64,000 nucleotides of DNA from NCBI GenBank assembly GCA_036250225.1, contig JAPZLL010000021.1:434001-498000 (forward strand), written 5' to 3'. Both the position numbers and the translations under genes were made by a program. The notes below the pieces were generated by a model that was not told the DNA's origin, searched no databases, and saw nothing but the letters and a program-made list of their open reading frames with translations. Of this stretch, positions 11,491 through 22,549 are shown piece after piece. The first letter of the stretch is position 1. Every line of letters starts with the position of its first letter. This DNA comes from Cercophora sp. LCS_1 (taxonomy: Eukaryota; Ascomycota; Sordariomycetes; Sordariales; Lasiosphaeriaceae).

Positions 11491-12436
11491 GGCAGTGTGA
11501 AGGGGTGGCGAAGTGAGAGAGGAAGAGGGGTGGTGGATGGAGGACGGCGGGTGAATAAGGGTGTGCGTTGTTGAGGATGAAGGAGCAGAGGGCAGGCGCT
11601 GGAGGCGCTGGGTGAGGCTTGGGACGGTGATGTGGAAGGAGTGGTAAATAATGAGCGATATTTCCATCTAGGGGGCTTTGGCCTAGTAGGTAGATAGCCA
11701 GTCATTCATTCAGATAGCTAATTTACGGTGCTAATTTATGGGCGTCTCTCTCCCCTGTGGGGGGTTGATTCAGACGCACAGAGCATCTGGAAATCCACTC
11801 ACGTTGTTGCCCTTCAGAGGTTTGGGGAGAGAATGGGTTTCGCATGGCTTTTTCTCAGTCCAGATGGTGCCTCGTCCTCCTCATCGTGAGTTGTCATCTC
11901 CCCTCACCAGACGGAGCCTTCAAAACATCGCCAGCCTTGATAGGTCTCCCGAAATCAGGAGACCCGCCAGCATTCTAGTTGACAGACCTCTGTTTGCCCT
12001 GGAGGCGGAAGGCCCTGGCCAATCAGATGCTTTAGCTAGCTTGCGTGCAAACGGTTTGCCGTGACGGCTTGGCGGCATTCCGCTGAATGATGTATCCGGC
12101 CCTCATGGCCCTGAATAGCTTCCTGTTCTTTTTGATCTTCAGCAACGATAATCACACTGCTTTTTGCCTATCCTGCACTGAGATTTCTTTTGACTATCTA
12201 CGATCTACACGATCCCCAGCCTCACCGGACCCAATCTAGCCGAAGCCCCTGGCCTGGCCGTCAGGGTTAGGATCTCTGAGATCGTCACAATGTATTGTAT
12301 TCACTCACGGAAGGTCACGTGCCCCTCATTGCAATCTGCAACTCGTTTGCCTCCCATCTTTTCCCTAATTCTTGCAACCCAATTTTCCTCCATCTCACTG
12401 CAACCAATTTTTCTCATCCGTCCCACGATCGCTGCA
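11491..12436. other. Intergenic containing a copied GH43 exon fragment
   Basis: No intact gene. Positions 11902-11982 duplicate part of the last exon of the GH43 gene (listed separately). The last 100 nt are the presumed promoter of the coiled-coil gene. Confidence 0.5.
11902..11982 (-). repeat. Duplicated fragment of GH43 terminal exon
   Basis: This 81-nt segment matches 13965-14045, the 3' end of the GH43 gene, in the same orientation with about five mismatches. It carries the codons for DFGRPVKAGDVLKAPSGE on the minus strand but no surrounding GH43 sequence, so it is a non-functional remnant of a segmental duplication. Confidence 0.85.
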
Positions 12437-13079
12437 ATGGCTGCCCTTCCCCAGCCCGCTGCCCTTCCCCAGCCCGCTGTCATCGCCGGAGCCTTTGACA
12501 CGCTCCGCATCCAATCCCAGCTCATCGCCAATGTCGCGCCTCTTCAGGGCCAGAACAATATCATCGCCGCCATCCAGGGTTTGGCACAGCAAATGAACCA
12601 CGGCTTCAATCAGATCAACCAGCGCCTCGATCAGGTCGAAGGCCGCCTCGGCGCGGTCGAAAACCGTCTCGATGCGGTCGAACACCGCCTCGGCGTGCTC
12701 GAACACCGTCTCGACGGGGTCGAACTCCGTCTCGATGCGGTCGAACACCGCCTCGGCAGGCTCGAAACCCGCCAAACCAATTTCGAGATCGCAACTGTCA
12801 ATGCACGCCTGTTTGCTGAAAATACGAGCCGCATTCTCCAGCAACTTTACGACGTTCGCGATGGAGCCGCTATTCCCAACTTTCCAGCTACACAGCCCGA
12901 GCTCTACACAATGGGCGGTATGTTATTTATTCCTCTAGAGTGCTGTGCTAATTGTATTTTTGGGCGCAGAAGCCGCCGTCGACGCCATTCTGCCCGCCCT
13001 TGGCATTGATCTCCAACCCAATACTACGCCCTTGGCCATCAAGCGCGAGAGCATTGTGCGGAAGTGGATTCTGAAGTAA
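12437..13079 (+). CDS. Heptad-repeat coiled-coil protein, 196 aa
   Basis: Two exons, 12437-12917 and 12970-13079, intron of 52 nt (GTATGT ... GCGCAG). The start at 12437 opens MAALPQPAALPQPAVIAGAF, itself an 18-nt tandem duplication. Residues about 58-115 form seven or eight consecutive seven-residue repeats of the type RLDAVEH-RLGVLEH-RLDGVEL. The DNA shows near-identical 21-nt units, as in a coding minisatellite. This is an ideal parallel coiled coil for oligomerisation. The C-terminal 60 residues are globular and end in VRKWILK. There is no signal peptide. A damaged second copy of the 5' end lies at about 13350-13562. Function is unknown; resemblance to bacterial or phage coiled-coil proteins is only compositional. 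Confidence 0.85.
12615..12772 (+). repeat. 21-nt coding tandem repeat (heptad minisatellite)
   Basis: Successive 21-nt units of the type CGCCTCGATGCGGTCGAACA encode seven-residue coiled-coil heptads. Units differ at a few positions only, suggesting recent expansion or homogenisation by slippage or unequal exchange. Confidence 0.85.
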
Positions 13080-13349
13080 GGGGATACATGGGACTAGACT
13101 AGAGAATGGAGGAGATGGACGAAGGAATTGCGAGATCTGATGTATTTGATAAATGACGGGGGCGCCTAGGACAAGCGCTCTTTTTTGGCGTCTCAATATC
13201 ATCGCTCTTCCCGCCAACTTGCTGCTATCTTGTGAATGCAATAGTCCCTATTGAGAGAGAGCGGTGATTTTCAGAACATTTAATTTTGACGTCTCGACAT
13301 TTGTCTCGCATTCCTCGACGCGTTCTGCCGTAATTTTTCGTTTGTCGCA

Positions 13350-13562
13350 TCAGCAGGGTAATCTTCCCTTGCCTTTCCTTTCCTCATTTCTTGGCAACCC
13401 AATTCTCCGGCCAACATTGCTAACTAAATGTTCTTTTGCTCGTCTCTCACGAGCTTTACCTTTGCCATTCTATTCTCGCATCTGCCATTTCGCGACCTTA
13501 CAATGGACGCCCTCCCCGACCCTAATGTTATGGCTGGCGTACTTGACACGCTGCGTGTTTAA
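13350..13562 (+). pseudogene. Decayed second copy of the coiled-coil gene 5' end
   Basis: The frame beginning ATG at 13503 reads MDALPDPNVMAGVLDTLRV and then TAA at 13560-13562. This parallels the start of the intact gene (MAALPQP ... VIAGAFDTLRI). The upstream DNA is also related (CTTGGCAACCCAATTCTCC against CTTGCAACCCAATTTTCCTCC). The coiled-coil part is absent or unrecognisable downstream. It is a truncated paralogue. Confidence 0.75.
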
Positions 13563-13947
13563 TTTTGAGGGCCTCTCGGTGTCCTGTTGCAAACGTCTCC
13601 GTGCACTTGTTGCCACACACCCTGCTGCGCGCCAAAGGCCCAACAGCCGCGCTGGCGCATCGTCATCAATCGGAATTACAGTCTTAATCCAATTGAACTT
13701 CTTACTCAGTTGTTCGATCAGTTGCTCAATTAATTACTCTGGTAATTTCTATTGCCTTTGCCATCGCTATCGTTTCATCCTAGCTGTTGTCATCTCGTGT
13801 GGGTGTGACTCGCGACTGTAAGACTTCTCCGCTAACCGGGGTGGCCAGAATTGGTTTACACATCAAGGCACCACATGTGTTACTTAATTCCTTCTACATG
13901 CACGGTGTTGTTGCGCCCCAATTTGCATTCAGAGCAAGATAAACACA

Positions 13948-15033
13948 TCATCGTCCCACCTGCTCCTCACCAGACGGAGCCTTCAAAACATCGCCAGCCT
14001 TGACAGGTCTCCCGAAATCAGGAGACCCATCAGCATCCCAGTTGAGAACCTGTGCAAAAGTCTGCCGATCCGCTCCACAACTTCCAGACGGGTTTTGCGT
14101 AGCATGGTAGATATTCCAGACCTCCGTCCCATCAGGACTTGTAAAGAACCTAAACGCTCCACATCAGCACCTAGCATCACTTCAAAGCGCCACCCAACAT
14201 ACCCATTATGCGCAGTGCCGTAATTCCCATTCGCCGAACTAAACACCGGTCCCGATGACTTTTTCCACGAACTCGCCTTCAAGGGATCCCCAACCCCGTC
14301 CCGAAGCAGCGTAGCAACGACATAATCCGGCGTCTTACAAAAGCTAGCCGAGTACGCAATCCACGTCTTATTGCCGCGGTACAGGCCAGCAGGTCCCTCG
14401 TTGACAGGAACTTCAATGCGTTCCCATTCCTCCGTCGGCTGAGAGAGCGTCGAGAGCGGACCGATGCTCGTTGGCGTGACGAGTTTGGCGATGCAGAGAG
14501 ACTGGAGGTTGTCGACCGTGCATGACCAGACGTAGTATGTTCCCCAGCCGGTGATTTCGACCAGGGTGGCGTCAATGCCCCATTCTTGGTGGACCTGTTT
14601 GCTATCAGTGTATGGGCCCCATGGCTCGGAGCCGCCTGTTGTGACACGGTGAGAAGATGGGACCGGAGAGGAGTTTCTAAGGGGGGGGGGGACACGTACC
14701 GGTCAAGACCCATGATTTTCGGCCTTGCGAGTAGTAGACATACCACGTCCCGTTGACTTTGTGCAGCTCGGGAGCCCAGACGTCATTTCCACCTTCGGGG
14801 TTGGGATTGGCCATGGCGTAGATGGTTTTGCTTTCTCCGGCCTTGGGACCTTCGATGGTCTTGGCGCGGATGAGTTGGATGTCTCGCCATGTTGTGGTCG
14901 GGAGATAGTAATAGCCATCGACGTGGACGAGGAAGGGGTCTGAGCCGTTGCCGGTTCTCAGGGGGTTGGAAAAAGTTGCCCCACCAACGAGTGCGGAGAA
15001 TAGGGACAAGCAAGTAAAGAGAAGGGACTTCAT
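13948..15033 (-). CDS. Secreted GH43 family glycoside hydrolase, 322 aa
   Basis: Three exons on the reverse strand: 15033-14700, 14635-14203 and 14149-13948 (969 nt). Introns use GTACGT and GTATGT donors with ACAG and TTTAG acceptors. Signal peptide MKSLLFTCLSLFSALVGGA. GH43 landmarks: GSDPFLVHVDGYYYL with the catalytic-base Asp, NDVWAPELHKVNGTWYVYYS with the central Asp, and VNEGPAGL with the catalytic-acid Glu in the EGP motif. The C-terminal exon has GTEVWNIYHATQNPSGSCG and VLNWDADGSPDFGRPV, as in family arabinanases and arabinofuranosidases. Length is normal for a single five-bladed propeller without a binding module. Likely extracellular hydrolysis of arabinan or arabinoxylan side chains; the exact substrate cannot be read from sequence. 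A fragment of its last exon is duplicated at 11902-11982. Confidence 0.92.
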
Positions 15034-15365
15034 GTCGAATTTCCCAGTCTGGGCTTGGGATAGACGGTGAGAGCGCAAGACGCGGAATTCTGGGACTTGA
15101 GGGGGAGTTCGGGCGGTTATACTGTGCTGCCAAGCCGTAGCTTGCGGGGTGACGGCGCCGGCGCCGGCGGACCGCGGTTGTTAACTTGTTTGGCGCGCCA
15201 ATCGCGATGCAATTTGAGCCAAGTTTGGCTTCCAGGCTATGAAGTTTTCCCTTTCGTACATGTTCAGAAGCCCTATCAACCCGTGTTTGTTGAATGAGAA
15301 CACGAAAATGCCATGAAGCAATCCTCACTCTGTGATGGGAAAAGGCATTGAGCTCCCTTTCCCTG

Positions 15366-15902
15366 TCATGAGATTGTCTCCTTCCTGATCGTTGCATTCC
15401 ACACTTCAATTTGGAAGCCTGGGGCTACCTCGGTGCGTGCTGGACGGCCCGGTGCCCAAGTCCAGCGTGTCCCTGTTGCTCCCTTGACCATGATGGCTTT
15501 GCCATTGACAGCTGTTATACGGATCCGCTGCGAAACGTTGATGAGTTTAGCGTGGAAATAGAAGTCCTGGTTGTCCGCCATGTCGCGGACGTCCTGCACG
15601 GGGTTTTAATACATGTCGCCATCGTAAAACGTGGGTGCGGTTCCTACAATACCAAACGTTCTGGTTGACGGAGCCGACATTCTGCCGGGGGGGCGGGGGG
15701 GGGGGGGGGATTGGTGGTGATTACAGGTTTTGTAGAATCCGAGAACAAATCGCTCTATATATACAGAGCCGATGGGAATGCTGGCTGTTGTTTGGTGGAC
15801 GAAACGTGCCTGAGAGATGATGCCGGTTTTGAGACGTTGATCACAAATCTTGGGCCGAAGCTGGCTGGAGACGCTGCAACCCCACTTCTGGAAAAACCCC
15901 AC
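15366..15902 (-). pseudogene. Possible relic of a protein gene, TAA-interrupted
   Basis: One reverse frame reads through the TAA at 15608-15606 into a protein-like stretch (DNQDFYFHAKLINVSQRIRI, GKAIMVKGATGTRWTWAPG, QIEVWNATIRKE) ending at 15366. The part upstream of the stop is less convincing and crosses the G-rich tract. No family is recognised and no intron removes the stop cleanly. Confidence 0.3.
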
Positions 15903-17284
15903 TTCCGGACATGATCAACATTATCGCCATGGGGGCGCGCCTTCCACTGCTTCTCCGTCTATCAACCCGTAGACACATACGGACCCAAGCAAGCGATAAA
16001 ACGTCTCTCCGTCAGCTTTCACCTCCCGGGTTGCAACGCCCGAGCCACAGGGAGGACGAACTCCTTGGGGATATCGGACACCAGCGATGTCGGGCGCGGC
16101 TATCCCCGGCAAACATCCCGCTACCTTCGCAGCAACCCACGGTTGCTCGGCCTCTCAAACCCAAAGGATATTTGTTCGGCAAGCAGCGGCCCGCTGCTGT
16201 TGGTTCTCACGCATTCCCACAGCGTCCTAGCACAAAGAAGACACTTCCCAAAGTCCGTAGCCCGTGGAGCTTGGGAGTGCTGAGCGGCGGCCCCAGTAAA
16301 CTGAGCAAGACGGGATCCACGACCCATTCTAACGCTGGCAGAAACTACGAGAAGATTGAGGCTGCAATGTTTCCGCTGGCTACGGAGGCTACGAGCAAGA
16401 GTGGGCGAAGGTAGCATGTTTTGGGGACTTGGGGGTGCAGGTCACGTCCCTTTTTTTTTTTTTTTTTTTTTAACCCCGTGGCTATGACCGTTGACACCGT
16501 GGGAAATGGTGCTCACGGGGCACTAGAAGTTTGTAACAGCCAAGATACCAGTATGACTGGTACCACGAGCGGCCAGGGGAAGCAGCAAGTGCGCCTTGAT
16601 ATTCATAGAGTCAATTTGACTAACTAGATTAGATTTGCATTTTCTTACCACTTGCATTTCTGAGCAATCGAGTGCGAGACTAATGCCGACCAACAACCCA
16701 AAGTGGCGACCTGGAATCCTCTTACTGATCCGACATTTTCGGCGACGTCGTTCGAAACTTTCGAGTTCTGCCTCACCTGGGACGTACGACTCCCTCTCAA
16801 CTATCTGATACCGCACTTTGACCCATACAACAACCGTGTCTGTGTGGGAATTACTGTTGCACGGTGGCGAGGATAATCATACAAGACAGATATGAAGTTG
16901 GCGGCATTCTTCGTCCCCGTACGCCCCGTGAATGAGCACATTCTCAGTGTCAGCCTTCCGGAAAATTGCGGAAATATGGTGCGTAAGCGCGAAGTGTGGA
17001 CCGTTACACGCACATATAGAGCAAGGAAGCGGGCGCTGGCTATGATGCAGACGCGAAGTCAGATGGTGAGCTTTGCGACGGATGTAGGGTGGGCGTTGGC
17101 CGGAAGTTAAGGACCCAGGGGAGCCGTCCTGTTCATGTCGGGAATTTATTGGAAGCCTTGGAGGATTAGGAGAGGTGAGTTCAAGAAAATCTGCAAGCAG
17201 CAGGTGAAGGAAGACCTCGGCGCGGAAGACCTTGTTCCCTTTGTTGCCGAGGCGGGTGCTCGGCAAGAAGGATCTGATCCAGGT

Positions 17285-17490
17285 GTCGCCCAAAGTGGGG
17301 TGGTGATGCCCTCATTCCTACACGGTTTCAGTATTGGTATGGCCGTTCCGGCGCGCCTGCGCGCCGGAATCCAGGGATACGGATCACCAACCAGTTGCCA
17401 GGGAGACCATTTGTGTATATCACCGGCGCCAGCGGCAGAGATTCTACTTTCCTTTCTTCAGACAATTGCACACCGTTGATAGCCTCCTTT
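17285..17490 (+). repeat. Inverted repeat arm A with palindromic core
   Basis: This segment is repeated in inverted orientation at about 22550-22760. The best conserved part includes GGTTTCAGTATTGGTATGGC and TTTCTTCAGACAATT. At 17346-17369 lies a near-perfect palindrome, TTCCGGCGCGC, a 2-nt spacer, then GCGCGCCGGAA, able to form an 11-bp hairpin. Confidence 0.8.
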
Positions 17491-17592
17491 CTATCAGACC
17501 AAGCTTGCCGGCTTGGCAACGATGCCCCCAGAAACCGGAGTCCCACAGTTTATGACGATAACGCCTACCCATAGTCTCCATCCTGAGCATCA

Positions 17593-18132
17593 CTACGATA
17601 CTCCCGAACCACACTTTGATCGCACCCACCATTTCAGAGTATGTCTTCTGCTCATAGACCCCGTTCCGAGCATCATCAACACACCCCCGAACGGTACCGC
17701 CATTGCCAACTGGTTGAGAGTGTCCCCATGGCTCCCATTCCGAGCATCACCACCATACCCTGGAACGGCCATTTTGTTGAGGGCGTTCGAGCCCATTAAC
17801 ACCGTTTTGGGTACCACCACCAGATCCTTCAGCAGCCCCGCCACCATCAACTTGCTGAGCGCGACTCTGCTCCTGGACTTATTTGCCACAGACGCCATCC
17901 GCCTGCTGACCCATACCCATCTGAGTGTCGCCATCTTTGTCAACCATGCCACCTTGACTCTCTTCAGGGCGTTGAAGTTGGCTGGGCCTCCCTTGTTTAG
18001 GTTCAGGTAAGGAGGAATATTTGGATACGCCGCCCAGCTCTCATCATCCGCACCTAAACCCAAGATATGGTCATCCGCCTTGTCCTCCAAAACGCATTGA
18101 AGACAAACCTCTCTCCCTCCCATTGGAGACAT
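17593..18132 (-). pseudogene. Possible relic of a Gly/Gln-rich protein
   Basis: The longest reverse frame here is compositionally odd, while a second reverse frame over the same DNA gives Gly/Gln/Asp-rich text (DTQMGMGQQADGVCGK, then AQQVDGGGAAEGSGGGTQNG) broken by stops. This suggests a decayed low-complexity coding sequence, but no conserved domain supports it. Confidence 0.2.
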
Positions 18133-18971
18133 TAAAACGAGACGCGCTGGGGTGGAATGTTATTGCACCAGCTGCAGGGAAAGCTGCCAGCGCGGTCCAT
18201 GACTTTGGTCCATTTGTTGTGAAATGTCATTTCGATCCACCGTGGGTAAATCTCTGGTTGTTGCAGGTTCTGGGCTCCGATATACCTTGTCTACTGGAAT
18301 GATGCTTGCGATTTGGGCTTCGGGATCGGATATACGGTGCGCGGTGGAGGGATGCCCGTGGCTCGGCATTGAGGCTGGTTCGGGTGCGAAAAGATGTGCT
18401 TGCTTAGCGTGGGCAGCTGCTCGTGAACTATGCCAACTAAAGGGTTGCGTATCTTGTTGTTAGAGCCGTCCTCTCGGCGCTCGGAGAGTCGAGACGTTCT
18501 AGTCGACAATGGCGGGTGAAAATGCGTGCTGGAGAACGGACAACGGAGAGTGGCGCCATCGATCGAAAGGTCAAGAAGCCGTCCTCGCCTCTCAAATTTG
18601 ATGTAGGAAGCTGCGAGCCGTTTGCGAGCCGTTTATTAGTCGATTACAGTCCAGGAAGCCCTGACACCTAGCTATCCACTTTTGGCCCAGGAAGCGACAA
18701 CGTGTAGCAGCTGAACAAAAATCTTTGCAAACCTTGGCAGCGAATTTGCCTTTGTCGTCAAGTTGGGTTCATGTTTGAGAGGATGGTGCCTAGCCGTGCA
18801 CTAGCTCAAAACTTTTTTCACGTCATTGCGCTTCATCGGTTTCACGTGTGCTCTTACCTCAGCAGGCGTGGCAACGAATCAGACGAGTTGCTTCCGCCAA
18901 AAATCTCCCACTCTTTACACTTTCCCCTCCTCTCTCCTCTCACTCCTTTTTTTCTCCCCGCATCCGCAATC

Positions 18972-19724
18972 ATGTCACCCGCAACCATGTTTGACATCGA
19001 CGCATGGTGTACCGAAAAGCTCGCACCGGATGGCGAGCTCGAAGATGGCTGCCACCCGCAGCAGGCCCTAGCGATCAAGCAGTACTTAGGCCACGAAATC
19101 GGTGCCCAGGAAGCTGCCCACGCCCTAACCTAGCCCGTCCTCTCCGCGGAGAACCCAAACGAAGAGCTGCCATGCTTCTGGAGTCTCCTCACCGACGCGC
19201 TCCTCGAGCTCCCCCCTACCGATTTGTTGATCGAGCTTATCCAGACTGTCGAACGTCTTCCTCCACCCAGCACTTTGACAGACCACGGAAGACTCTGGGG
19301 CGGATTACCAGGGTTCGCTCATCAATACGCCGATGGACTATGGGAAGATTGGCGTGCGCTATACAGAGCGGCCGAGAGCCCCGAGCGGAAGTGCATTATA
19401 CGGGAGGACCAAATTAGAAAAGCAGCGGTAGAAGCTTGCCTGGTGGCGACAGGTCTCGGCGGCATCCCGATCGATTGCGGCTATGATGCCGTGGCGAACG
19501 CCTTGGAGAGGAGTGATGCTCTATTCGAGGTCGAGGTGCCCGTTGCGGTGGAGTGGCTTAACCGCGCAAGTCGGTGTTTCGAAGCAGGGGCTGCCAAGGA
19601 GGAACGCAGCTGGGCCTTGGAGAAGCCGAGAGACCTCTGGCAGGGAGAGAGCATCATGACCCACGCACGCTATTCTTTCTGGGCCGAACGGCTGGATGCG
19701 CTGCAACCCCATACCCAAGGCTAG
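18972..19724 (+). pseudogene. DUF3632-like protein gene interrupted by an in-frame TAG
   Basis: The frame starts at ATG 18972 (MSPATMFDIDAWCTEKL) and meets TAG at 19131-19133 after residue 53. It then continues in the same frame for 196 codons to the stop at 19724 without another lesion. The part after the stop has DUF3632-like helices: WSLLTDALLELPPTDLLIEL, TVERLPPP, LWEDWRALYRAA, ESIMTHARYSFWAERLDALQ. There is no nearby GT/AG pair that would splice the TAG out. The codon may derive from CAG or TGG by a transition. It is either a pseudogene with one nonsense change or a gene whose UAG is read as Trp after A-to-I mRNA editing, a process described in several Sordariomycetes. DUF3632 has no known function. 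Confidence 0.7.
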
Positions 19725-20084
19725 ACGGAGCTGTTGGCAGCAGTGGGTGTTACTATTCGGACGCGTGGTTGGACTGTGGTGAGAACTCGTCACGCTGTGC
19801 AGCGGTACTTTGAGGGAATCCGACCCTCAGCACAACATCTGAGCTTCCTGTTCACCGAGGACTCAGTGTTGGCGTCACCATGCCACATTCTAAATAGGTA
19901 GCCTTTCCCACGCAGTGGAGGTTTACCAACATCCCAGCTTGCTCTCATCAAGATAGCAAGCCAAAAAAACATATCGACCTCCAGCACGGTGTTGCAGGCG
20001 CCGCCCTGGCTATCTCGGCCCGCGCAGACCCACCCAACTCACCCATTCACGTACGCTTTTCTCTCTCTCTCTCTCGGCTTGAGT
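19725..20084. other. Intergenic
   Basis: 3' flank of the DUF3632-like locus and 5' flank of the RNase gene; a short CT microsatellite lies near 20060-20075. Confidence 0.45.
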
Positions 20085-20613
20085 ATGGAGATCATTAATA
20101 TTTTGGTTAGCTTCAGAATGGTCCTGACCCAGACCAATCCTACCCATGCGGTTCGTTCTTCTTACCACTCCCCCGCCTCTTACCACCCTAAAAAAAACAG
20201 AAACGGCACAAACGTATACACTGGGTTTGATATCTATCTCGCTGTCCAGTACGCCGTCAACCTGGAGAGCATTGGAGAGTCTCGAGGCAGTACGTATGTT
20301 TCTCTCCGTCCTATTTGCTCTTGCTAACCAATTTTTTTTCCTTTTAGAACGCCGCTATCCCCACCCGTTCGACCACGACGACTCCAAGGGCAATCTGTTG
20401 CACTCCCCTAGCGATCGTCCTGCCAATGAAGACCGGAAAGAGTACCCTTTGAAGAGGGGAGGTGTATATGATGGCGGAAAGAATAATGTAAAACAGGGCA
20501 ACGAGCGCGTTGTTTACTATGAAGAGCCTGGTGAGATTGGCGGCGACGGCCGTCCCCTTGTCTACTATTGCGGGACTATGACGCATACTGGCGCTCCTTC
20601 TGGTGGCTTCTAG
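20085..20613 (+). CDS. Guanyl-specific ribonuclease T1/N1 family protein, 156 aa
   Basis: Two exons, 20085-20289 and 20348-20613, intron 58 nt (GTACGT ... TTTTAG). The join places YTGFDIYLAVQYAVNLES before RRYPHPFDH, as in microbial RNases of the T1/N1/F1 group. All catalytic positions are kept: His in YPHPF (T1 His40), Glu in EYPLKRGGVYDGG (Glu58), Arg in NERVVYYEE (Arg77) and His in MTHTGAPSGGF (His92). Such enzymes cleave single-stranded RNA after G and are normally secreted. Oddities: no clear signal peptide at the chosen start, and the N-terminal disulphide cysteines of T1 are missing; only one Cys is near the C terminus. The 5' exon may therefore be wrong, or the protein may act inside the cell. 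Expression is not testable here. Confidence 0.75.
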
Positions 20614-21799
20614 CTTTGCTAGGAGCCTTGGGTGACACAGCGGTTCGATGTTGCCGGCGTGGCCCGCTTTGGTACAGGGGGGGGGAAGCTGTTTGTTGGA
20701 GCCAAGATGTGCAGAAGATTCCGTGTGTGTGGGGTGGCAGATGGACCTTGTACTGGTGGACGTCGATCATCTTGGGGCTGTAGAAGAAACTGCTGGGAGG
20801 ACGGGCGGGAAGGGCGACGGTCGCGATGATGCTGGTGAACCCCTCTTCCATCTCTCCACGCACATCCCTCTTTCTTCTCCTGCTTCTTAGGTCCTCGGTC
20901 CTTTCGAAAGGTCTCAACTGTGTACTCTTTACTAGACCAATGTCCTCTCGTCCTTCTTAGCTAAGGCACAGAGGAAGGCTCTCTCGAGATCGATCACCAT
21001 GATCCTCCCCACCTAATCGTTCCAAGCGAGGTTGGCCTTTCCGGATATCGTCATGTTCAACGCCGTGGTGACGCAGGGCCCCCGACCGCCGCGTCCACCT
21101 CCGCATCCACCCACTGAGACGAAGGGGCTTGGAGGTAACCCACCCGGTGGCAACGATGGTAGTTGGGCTGCTGGATTCGCAGCAGCGGCCTTTGCAATTA
21201 CCTAATTAGATTAAGAATAGCGCCTTTTTAGGTGAGCTGCAGGGACTCTAAGACAGGCAAAGAGACAAATACCCATCCCCAATTCATTGTGCCTTAAAAA
21301 GCCTTCCAGACTGAGCATCCCCAAAGACCATCCCCTTGAGACCAACGCTGGCTCCAATCGTCAGAACAACAAACTAGTATTGTACTTCTGGCTCACAATC
21401 CCGAGCAAGCGGACCGGGGTTTATCTGATATGCCAGAACTCATCGCCATCATCACTTGAGTCGCAAACTCCGAGTCATCGCCTGCTGAGTGTTCCGACCC
21501 GTTGCCTTGTGGGGCACAGATTGCAAGGCAGGACGCCTGGCGGTATGACAGTGGGGAACAAAGGTTGGCGCAAGGATCAGACAAGTGAATCACTGTCTTC
21601 AACGGGGTGTTCTACAAGGAGCTGTGCAGAAGGTGCAATGAAGATTGCAGACAATGAACTGTATTGCTTGCGTGAGGAACCAAGATAAGTTCCTCACAAC
21701 GGGGGACTACTTCCTACTATATAGACCTCCGTTCTCGTAGCCACTTGCAGGCCGAGGCGCCGTGGGCCAGCCACCTCGGCCCCCCTTTTGACCACATGA

Positions 21800-22502
21800 C
21801 CTGACCTGTAACTAGCGGGGTCATAACACCCTTATATAAGGTAAAGATCTTCAATACAGAAGTGTAAACTATATATAAGGTTACGAAGAGGGTAAATGGA
21901 GATAAAGTAGTAAGGGTTAAAGTCTTCTCTGATAACTTTACTACAGTAAAGAGCTGTAAGTATAGGCTTATACTTGACTTATCAGTAAAGGTACTTAAGG
22001 TCTAGGTTTTATTACAAAAGAGGCTCTAGATTACCCCAAAGTGGTGCCTAGGTTACCAGGGAGTTATTAAGAATAAAGACATAAATAAGGTGGTAAAACA
22101 GGTTTTTACTAGAGAACTTACTGTTACAACAAATCTTACTTTAGCCTGGATAAAAGCCCAGGCTAAACGGAGAAGGAAAAGGCTGTAAAAGTGTGGTAAC
22201 GCACGGCAGCCCTGAAAACTATCGAGAGCTGGGTTTAAGGCTAGAGCCTGACACTTAGGGGCTTAGCAGGAAAGAAATAGCACAGTTAGTAGCATATAGG
22301 TTAAGGCATAGGAGGTTTAGGTCCTACTATACCAGGTTTAACATCCTAGCAGAAGAGCTGGAGTGCCTGTACAGGGTAACAGTAAAGCCGGAGCACTTAG
22401 TATAATGCCTAAGAAGAAGGGAGATTGTTAAGGGGGCAAAAGAGAAGTACAGTATCTGTAGCGAGGAAGAAGTCTATCAGTTTTTCCTAGGAAAGGGTGT
22501 TG
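21800..22502 (+). mobile_element. RIP-like degenerate LINE (Tad1-type) retrotransposon 3' relic
   Basis: A TA-rich, CpA/TpG-poor island in otherwise GC-rich DNA. From 22258 one frame still reads LSRKEIAQLVAYRLRHRRF, then YYTRFNILAEELECLYRV, VKPEHLV, TAA, CLRRREIV and FLGKGVAWP. This follows the order of the C-terminal zinc-knuckle region of fungal LINE pol proteins (LGQL...R.GHGDF..YH.RF...C.CG..K.P.H...C). Stop codons and the TA bias are what repeat-induced point mutation produces. No 5' end, RT domain or target-site duplication is visible, so only the 3' part survives. Confidence 0.65.
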
Positions 22503-22549
22503 CATGGCCGTAATCAAGGCTGGAAATCTTGTGCAAGGCGAAGAATTGA

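Larger units (their letters stand above)
15034..18971. other. Gene-poor region with relics
   Basis: About 3.9 kb with no intact gene. Holds a possible relic at 15366-15902, a G-rich tract at 15688-15709, a 22-T run at 16450-16471, one arm of an inverted repeat (17285-17490) and broken Gly/Gln-rich reading frames at about 17590-18010 on the minus strand. Confidence 0.5.
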
